This document shows, in pieces, positions 21,809 through 25,658 of a stretch of DNA of 25,658 nucleotides (position 1 is the first letter of the stretch; every line of letters starts with the position of its first letter). This DNA comes from a virus: positions 1 to 25,658 of the IMG/VR virus record IMGVR_UViG_3300024273_001259; one strand, written 5' to 3'. Both the position numbers and the translations under genes were made by a program. The notes under the pieces were generated by a model. It saw only the letters and a program-made list of their open reading frames with translations, made no database searches and was not told where the DNA came from.

Positions 21809-22165
21809 CTATCCTCTAGCAGCTTCTAGTTCGTCTCTAAGAAATTCAATTTCTTCTAGATGATTGTTCAGAACTTCTTTAGATAAAGAAACTGAATTTC
21901 GCCTAGTTAACAATATCGTGATGTAAGACGTGTTGTCTTTAATTAAGTTTCCTCCATTAACTCTTGCGGTAGCTAATTCGTGTTCATTGCTTTCTAAATT
22001 TTCTTCTAAAGTAAGCGTATGACACTCTTTGGCTGCAATTTGAGCGGTTAGAACAGAAATAGCTTTCTTTTGAATCTTAATCGCAGTAGCCTCCGCATCG
22101 TCTCCTTTAATGATTGCTAGTGCTAACGCCACGAATAATGATAACTTTGTTGTGGAATTCTTCAT
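21809..22165 (-). CDS. Hypothetical coiled-coil protein
   Basis: A 118 aa protein. The N-terminus is hydrophobic after a short basic start (MKNSTTKLSLFVALALAIIK) and could be a short signal anchor; the remainder is a long helical heptad region (KAISVLTAQIAAKECHTLTL; EEIEFLRDELEAARG). It is the last protein gene before the RNA island. No family is recognised. It may be membrane-attached with the coil outside or inside, or it may be cytoplasmic. Confidence 0.55.
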   Translation of the reverse strand: MKNSTTKLSLFVALALAIIKGDDAEATAIKIQKKAISVLTAQIAAKECHTLTLEENLESNEHELATARVNGGNLIKDNTSYITILLTRRNSVSLSKEVLNNHLEEIEFLRDELEAARG

Positions 22166-22172
22166 TTTTGAT

Positions 22173-23075
22173 TTATTTATTAATTGTTATGTTGCTAATT
22201 TGTTCTACGGTAATTTGATTTCTTTCTTTTGTTTTACCAGGAACCGTTATGTTTCCACTAATAGGTTTAAATGTATCATCTGGATGAACTGGAAATTGAT
22301 TTCTAAGGCACTTTTCCCGCCATTCAGACTCTTGCTTTTTAATTTCACTAGGATATTCATGTTTGTCGCGTTCTCTTGCATCTTCTTCAGTCCTTTTTAC
22401 CGGGACTGGGATCATACTCGAGAAAGGAACTCCTCTCAGCATAGGACCTCCCGTTGCAGCTTCATTTTGATCTACAGTAAGACACGAGTGATTATTTACA
22501 ATAAAAACCTCGTACTCTACACCTATGACAAGGCGAGATGCCCATGGATTGTTTCTATTAACTGTAAATAAATCACCCTTTTTCCATACATTTTCTTTCA
22601 CATCAGGAAACTCTTTTGGAAACTCCGCTACGATGTTTGACATCGTTGAAAAACAATGAGATTCACGACTCTTAAATTTATCAGGTCCGTGCCAATGCCA
22701 AACACCTTTGCTTGTTGTAAAAGTATTTTTATCAGACTCTTTTTTATCAAAACAACCATAAACATCTTTGTGCCAATGCCAGTTAAACTTATACCACTGA
22801 CCGTCTACCATTGTATCGAAGTTTAATTCTTCGTTTGATGGAAATGCATCTGCATGACCTCTAGGTAGTCTCTGTCTTAATTCCTCTTGACTAACTTCGA
22901 AGAACTCATATCTTGGCTCTATAAAGAACCAGTCTATTGAATTATGAGAACGACGCTCGTCTATCCACTCTGAAAAATAAGCTTTATTAGCTTCCGCATG
23001 GTCAAACTTAATGACGTCTTTAGTCCAGAAACTACAGCCATACCACTTTCCTTTTGTTAACTCATCTATTTTCAT
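22173..23075 (-). CDS. Duplicated-domain hypothetical protein
   Basis: A 300 aa protein of unknown function with two related segments: residues 9-40 (GKWYGCSFWTKDVIKFDHAE) and 92-126 (GQWYKFNWHWHKDVYGCFDK), both with G-x-W-Y, an aromatic cluster and a K-D-V motif, spaced about 83 residues apart. A third weaker beta-barrel-like part follows (GDLFTVNRNNPWAS). The longer frame starting at 23117 has an Asn-rich start that is just the A-rich leader; the ATG at 23075 (MKIDELTKG) follows TTAAAAACAAGCTT and avoids overlap, so I chose it. Confidence 0.65.
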   Translation of the reverse strand: MKIDELTKGKWYGCSFWTKDVIKFDHAEANKAYFSEWIDERRSHNSIDWFFIEPRYEFFEVSQEELRQRLPRGHADAFPSNEELNFDTMVDGQWYKFNWHWHKDVYGCFDKKESDKNTFTTSKGVWHWHGPDKFKSRESHCFSTMSNIVAEFPKEFPDVKENVWKKGDLFTVNRNNPWASRLVIGVEYEVFIVNNHSCLTVDQNEAATGGPMLRGVPFSSMIPVPVKRTEEDARERDKHEYPSEIKKQESEWREKCLRNQFPVHPDDTFKPISGNITVPGKTKERNQITVEQISNITINK

Positions 23076-23103
23076 AAGCTTGTTTTTAAGGTTTTGATTG
23101 TTG

Positions 23104-23331
23104 TTATTTGATTTCAACCGGCCTACTTAAAACTTGTAAAGGCACGTCTAGATTATGTTTTAAGATGTAGGCATCTCTTATTTGAATTGCTTTTCTTGCT
23201 GTTTCGAATCCTCCTAGATAATGTCTTTTTGTTTTATGCGTTATTGAGGCGCAAAACAATCCAGAACGCGTGTTGAAGTTCACCCCTTTATAGATTGAAC
23301 TCGAACTCCTTTTCTTCTTACCTTCACTCAT
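23104..23331 (-). CDS. AP2-like DNA-binding mini-protein
   Basis: A 75 aa basic protein with SSIYKGVNFNTRSGLFCASI (12-31), HYLGGFETARKAIQIRDAYI (37-56). This is the AP2/ERF-type pattern Y-x-G-V, W/F-x-A-x-I, Y-L-G-x-F-x-T-A-x-x-A, A-x-D. Phages use such domains in homing endonucleases and integrases, normally next to an HNH domain. None is attached here, so it may be a regulator or a remnant. The start shares one base with the previous stop. Confidence 0.75.
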   Translation of the reverse strand: MSEGKKKRSSSSIYKGVNFNTRSGLFCASITHKTKRHYLGGFETARKAIQIRDAYILKHNLDVPLQVLSRPVEIK

Positions 23332-23945
23332 TACAAGATGCTATGTAAAGGCACTAAACTATCTTGAGATAGATTAGATTTGTTGTTGCCGGCTAACATA
23401 GACGACATTACAATACCTTCTATCATCACAGCTTTCAACTCCCCAACAGTTCTTTTTGGGTATTTTGACTTGTCACAGAACTCAGGGTTCTCAGTACTAT
23501 TGTGGGTTCTACAAATAAGTGGTCTATCTTCGTATATAGAACATTTTCTTTGTCCAGACTCATCTTCGTCAAGCAGTAGCGGGCAAGCCTTATCTATCCA
23601 TTTGATGTTAGGATTCATTCTTTTCTGCTTGTCAACTCTGTCAGCGTTAGGCACAATACCTTTCTCACTTACAATTCTTTTAATGTAATCTCCTTCATCA
23701 TGAGATACAAAGATCGTGTCGTGACAGCAGAATGAACAAGTTGCACTTGCGCAAGAAGTCTTTTCAATAAGCTTAGTCTTAACTAACGCTTCATCTACAA
23801 ATACTCTTGCTTGTAAGTAACCTATTTCGTTACCAAAGTCTTGCTTAGTCTTGAGTAGTATTGGCACGAAATCATGAATTACCTCTCTTATTTGCTCTGC
23901 ATTTGCCTCATGGAATCCTTGTTGAACGCTTGTTTCTTTATTCAT
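23331..23945 (-). CDS. YkgJ-type zinc/iron-chelating cysteine cluster protein
   Basis: A 204 aa protein with the YkgJ/CxxCxxCC family pattern: C65, C70, C73, C74 (TSCASATCSFCCHD), then CPLL with C121, KCSIYEDRPLICR with C135 and C145. Members chelate zinc or an iron-sulfur cluster through these cysteines; the phage role is not known. The start at 23945 (MNKETSVQQGF) is favoured because TTTAAAAAACAAAATAATA precedes it; the longer frame from 23972 encodes that leader. It ends 1 nt into the AP2-like gene. Confidence 0.75.
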   Translation of the reverse strand: MNKETSVQQGFHEANAEQIREVIHDFVPILLKTKQDFGNEIGYLQARVFVDEALVKTKLIEKTSCASATCSFCCHDTIFVSHDEGDYIKRIVSEKGIVPNADRVDKQKRMNPNIKWIDKACPLLLDEDESGQRKCSIYEDRPLICRTHNSTENPEFCDKSKYPKRTVGELKAVMIEGIVMSSMLAGNNKSNLSQDSLVPLHSIL

Positions 23946-24225
23946 TATTATTTTGTTTTTTAAATTGTTCAAACCACTCTTTTACACTTTCAACATCTCC
24001 TATAAGGTTATTAAAATCTCTTAATAGCCTAAGAACTTCTTCCTCACTATAACTTCTTTCTTGTTGCCAGTTCACGCCCCTAATGAATGCTATTTGTAAC
24101 TGTTCACTAATATCAATATCCATTACTTGAAATCCATCATTATACGGGTATAACTTTTTAGCAGCTTCTTCAAGCGTTTCTTGTTTAGGTTCTTCTTTTG
24201 GAATAAATTCATTTTTCATCATCAA
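23938..24225 (-). CDS. Conserved Bacteroidota phage protein
   Basis: A 95 aa acidic protein. The segments KQETLEEAAKKLYPY, FIRGVNWQQERSYSEEEVLR and VKEWFEQFKKQ form a pattern I recognise from many Bacteroidota phage and prophage genes: ETLEEAA, GxxWQxER, YSEEEVxxLL and WFEQFKK. Its role is unknown. It overlaps the next gene by 17 nt. Confidence 0.65.
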   Translation of the reverse strand: MMMKNEFIPKEEPKQETLEEAAKKLYPYNDGFQVMDIDISEQLQIAFIRGVNWQQERSYSEEEVLRLLRDFNNLIGDVESVKEWFEQFKKQNNNE

Positions 24226-24748
24226 ATAGTTTTTGGTTAGATATTCTTTCTAATATTGCTTTGTAAGCTATAATTCCCTTTTCACTAGTGAAATACTCTA
24301 CTTCTTGAAGCGATGCTTTATAATCTATTTCCACGAACTTAGGCACGTATTGGTATCTATATTCAGGAATAGATTTGTCGTAAGTGTTAGTTTTACGAAA
24401 CATCACTAAACAAGGCTTAGAAGTCCTGCCTATATCAATAAATATCGACATATCCGCATCAGTTCTATGTTCACAGTATACCCAACAATGGTTATACTCT
24501 ACTTGATTTCCTTTAATAATATCGATGAAGTCTCCGTGATATGCTTTTATAGTATATCCTAGCTTACTTATTGATGAATTCATGATATTAGCAACCACAA
24601 CTGCCGTTTGAGCACAACAGTTACCTTGCCATTCATCCATTAGCTTTTTAGCTTTAGACGCGTAATACTCTTTAATGGTTGGTTTTACAACGTACATTAG
24701 CGTTGAACTCAATAGATCAATATCTATCGAGGTTTCTGTTGTTGTCAT
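24209..24748 (-). CDS. Putative Cys-His-Asp hydrolase (transglutaminase/papain-like)
   Basis: A 179 aa protein. C44/C45 in QGNCCAQTAVVVANIM is followed by H87 in YNHCWVYC and D105 in FIDIGRTS. This order (Cys at the start of a long helix, His on a strand before W, Asp on a later strand) matches the transglutaminase-like/papain-like cysteine hydrolases. It could cleave peptide or peptidoglycan-type bonds, or deamidate. No signal peptide is seen, so it would act in the cytoplasm. This is a motif-based proposal only; the family is not established. Confidence 0.5.
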   Translation of the reverse strand: MTTTETSIDIDLLSSTLMYVVKPTIKEYYASKAKKLMDEWQGNCCAQTAVVVANIMNSSISKLGYTIKAYHGDFIDIIKGNQVEYNHCWVYCEHRTDADMSIFIDIGRTSKPCLVMFRKTNTYDKSIPEYRYQYVPKFVEIDYKASLQEVEYFTSEKGIIAYKAILERISNQKLFDDEK

Positions 24749-24770
24749 AGGCTTTTATCTATTTAAAAAC

Positions 24771-24785
24771 TAAATCTTTGCTTTA
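24771..24785. repeat. Palindromic element, copy 5 (diverged)
   Basis: TAAATCTTTGCTTTA followed on the plus strand by GTTTTTG. The 5' arm is degenerate, but the spacing and the GCTTTAGTTTT half are the same. It lies between the stop at 24797 and the start at 24748. Confidence 0.45.
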
Positions 24786-24796
24786 GTTTTTGTTTA

Positions 24797-25153
24797 TTAG
24801 AATTTCTTTTTCCTCTCCTTTTTATATAAATTGTTTTTTACTGCTATGATGTAGTATTTATGGATATAAGGCATATTGCTTTTTAGTATATTTTCACTTA
24901 AATTTTTAGACACATAGTCATCGTTTAATATACTCTCAACCTCCCTATCCATTTCTTCTATCTCCATTGATATCAGTTCTTCTCTACTTGAATTACTTTC
25001 ATCTTCTAAGAACAGTCTTATTGCTATATACAATTCTCCTTTTCTTTTCAACATACTCCTTTGTACATTGTTTTGTATTATCGTTGATGCTATTATCAAT
25101 ACAGAGCAAGAAACTATCGCTAGCATTAAGTTTATAAGAATCCTATCCATCAC
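24797..25153 (-). CDS. Membrane-anchored small protein
   Basis: A 118 aa protein with one N-terminal hydrophobic helix (residues 5-26, ILINLMLAIVSCSVLIIAST) after a short start, then a charged helical part (EELISMEIEEMDREVESIL) and a basic end (KKERKKKF). It has the topology of a signal anchor with a cytoplasmic or periplasmic tail. No family is recognised. It follows a terminator and a probable promoter region. Confidence 0.55.
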   Translation of the reverse strand: MMDRILINLMLAIVSCSVLIIASTIIQNNVQRSMLKRKGELYIAIRLFLEDESNSSREELISMEIEEMDREVESILNDDYVSKNLSENILKSNMPYIHKYYIIAVKNNLYKKERKKKF

Positions 25154-25211
25154 TTATCTCTTCCGTTTATTTGTCACTGATTAAACTAATCTTACTTACG
25201 TCTCTTTTTTA

Positions 25212-25246
25212 AAGTAAAAACGCGAAATTACATATAATTCCACGTT
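25212..25246 (-). terminator. Intrinsic terminator
   Basis: On the minus strand AACGTGGAATTA (25246-25235) pairs with TAATTTCGCGTT (25230-25219) through two G-U pairs around a TATG loop, followed by TTTACTTT. It stands after the 60 aa gene and before the 118 aa gene. Confidence 0.65.
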
Positions 25247-25297
25247 TTAGTTATAAAATGTTGACTTTTTGCTTACTTTTTTTTAACTCATTTATGC

Positions 25298-25480
25298 TTA
25301 AGCTTTTATAAGCTTTCCTTTAACTTCCCTCGCTATTATTTTGTGAGTTATATTGTCGTAAAAAACCATTTGTTCCTTAAATGTGTTTTCAAATTTGATT
25401 AGTCTATCGGTTTTATAGACAATTTCTCCTTGCAAGACGATATGGTTGTATATCCTCTTACGCTTTTCTTTTATCAACAT
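25298..25480 (-). CDS. Small hypothetical protein
   Basis: A 60 aa basic, beta-rich protein (RIYNHIVLQGEIVYKTDRLI; THKIIAREVKGKLIKA). No family is recognised. A terminator follows it. Confidence 0.45.
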   Translation of the reverse strand: MLIKEKRKRIYNHIVLQGEIVYKTDRLIKFENTFKEQMVFYDNITHKIIAREVKGKLIKA

Positions 25481-25495
25481 AGTGTTTCTTTTTTA

Positions 25496-25636
25496 TCAAT
25501 GTATTGGTACAAGCCTCATAGCTTTGTCCATTTTCTCAAAAGACGCTCTGTCTTTGTGTTGAATTATAACTCTCATCCAATGTTCAAACCTTTCTTGGTT
25601 ATTCATTGCTTTATCCGACTTTGCTCTACATTCCAT
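25496..25636 (-). CDS. Small basic protein
   Basis: A short gene for 46 residues: MECRAKSDKAMNNQERFEHW at the start, then IIQHKDRASFEKMDKAMRLV, ending in IH and TGA. It is helical and basic. It begins after an A-rich leader (TTAACTAAAACCTAAAGAG) and ends 15 nt before the next ATG. It was judged coding because of this spacing, the leader and balanced codons; no family is recognised. Confidence 0.5.
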   Translation of the reverse strand: MECRAKSDKAMNNQERFEHWMRVIIQHKDRASFEKMDKAMRLVPIH

Positions 25637-25658
25637 CTCTTTAGGTTTTAGTTAATAA

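Overview
This window is a dense, almost entirely one-sided gene block from a tailed double-stranded DNA phage that most likely infects a member of the Bacteroidota (a Flavobacterium/Bacteroides-type host). The reasons are low G+C, dozens of tightly packed or overlapping genes all read from the minus strand, A-rich leaders (AAAAACAAACAA-ATG style) in place of Shine-Dalgarno sites, one Bacteroidota-type -7 box (TACCTTTG), and a replication gene set like that of crAss-like and related Bacteroidota phages. No structural or packaging genes are visible, so assignment to a named phage order is inference.

Layout in transcription order (high to low coordinates). 25.6-21.8 kb: small accessory genes, including a possible Cys-His-Asp hydrolase, a YkgJ-type cysteine-cluster protein, an AP2-like protein and a duplicated-domain protein. 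21.80-20.86 kb: an RNA island with no protein gene. 20.8-17.9 kb: small phage genes, including a Myb/SANT-like protein, a MazG/DUF1599-like all-alpha protein, and two very short genes (51 aa membrane protein, 43 aa zinc-knuckle protein). 17.9-15.2 kb: a MoxR-type AAA+ ATPase followed by a VWA/MIDAS protein. 14.1-4.0 kb: the replication/recombination module, with a WGR-ATP-dependent DNA ligase, a 90 aa protein with an SSB-like tail, a DnaB-type helicase, a large acidic protein, a Sak4-like RecA-fold ATPase, an SSB, a cysteine-less TOPRIM primase and a PD-(D/E)XK nuclease. 3.9-0 kb: small conserved or unknown phage genes.

The standout is the RNA island. It contains a circularly permuted (two-piece) tmRNA gene. 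The 3' half (T-arm GGGAG-TTCGACT-CTCCC plus acceptor strand CGGCTCC-A) is encoded upstream of the 5' half (GGGGCCG, a GGTTTTGACAG D-loop analogue, and a tag frame reading AKVINLFNAPMRLAA-stop), with 62 nt between them. The two acceptor strands pair over 7 bp with G3-U70, the alanyl-tRNA synthetase identity pair. The same island has two tRNA-like genes with recognisable D- and T-arms whose anticodon arms carry about 29 and 35 extra nucleotides, a third tRNA-like element with an over-long anticodon-type hairpin, and an 80-nt RNA closed by a 9-bp stem. These may be divergent translation-rescue or decoy RNAs that stand in for or evade host tRNA machinery; that function is inference.

The replication proteins fit one replisome: the helicase unwinds, the primase primes, SSB coats, the ligase seals, and the Sak4-like ATPase and nuclease serve recombination. 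The MoxR-VWA pair probably forms a separate ATP-driven remodelling machine. No DNA polymerase is present in the window.
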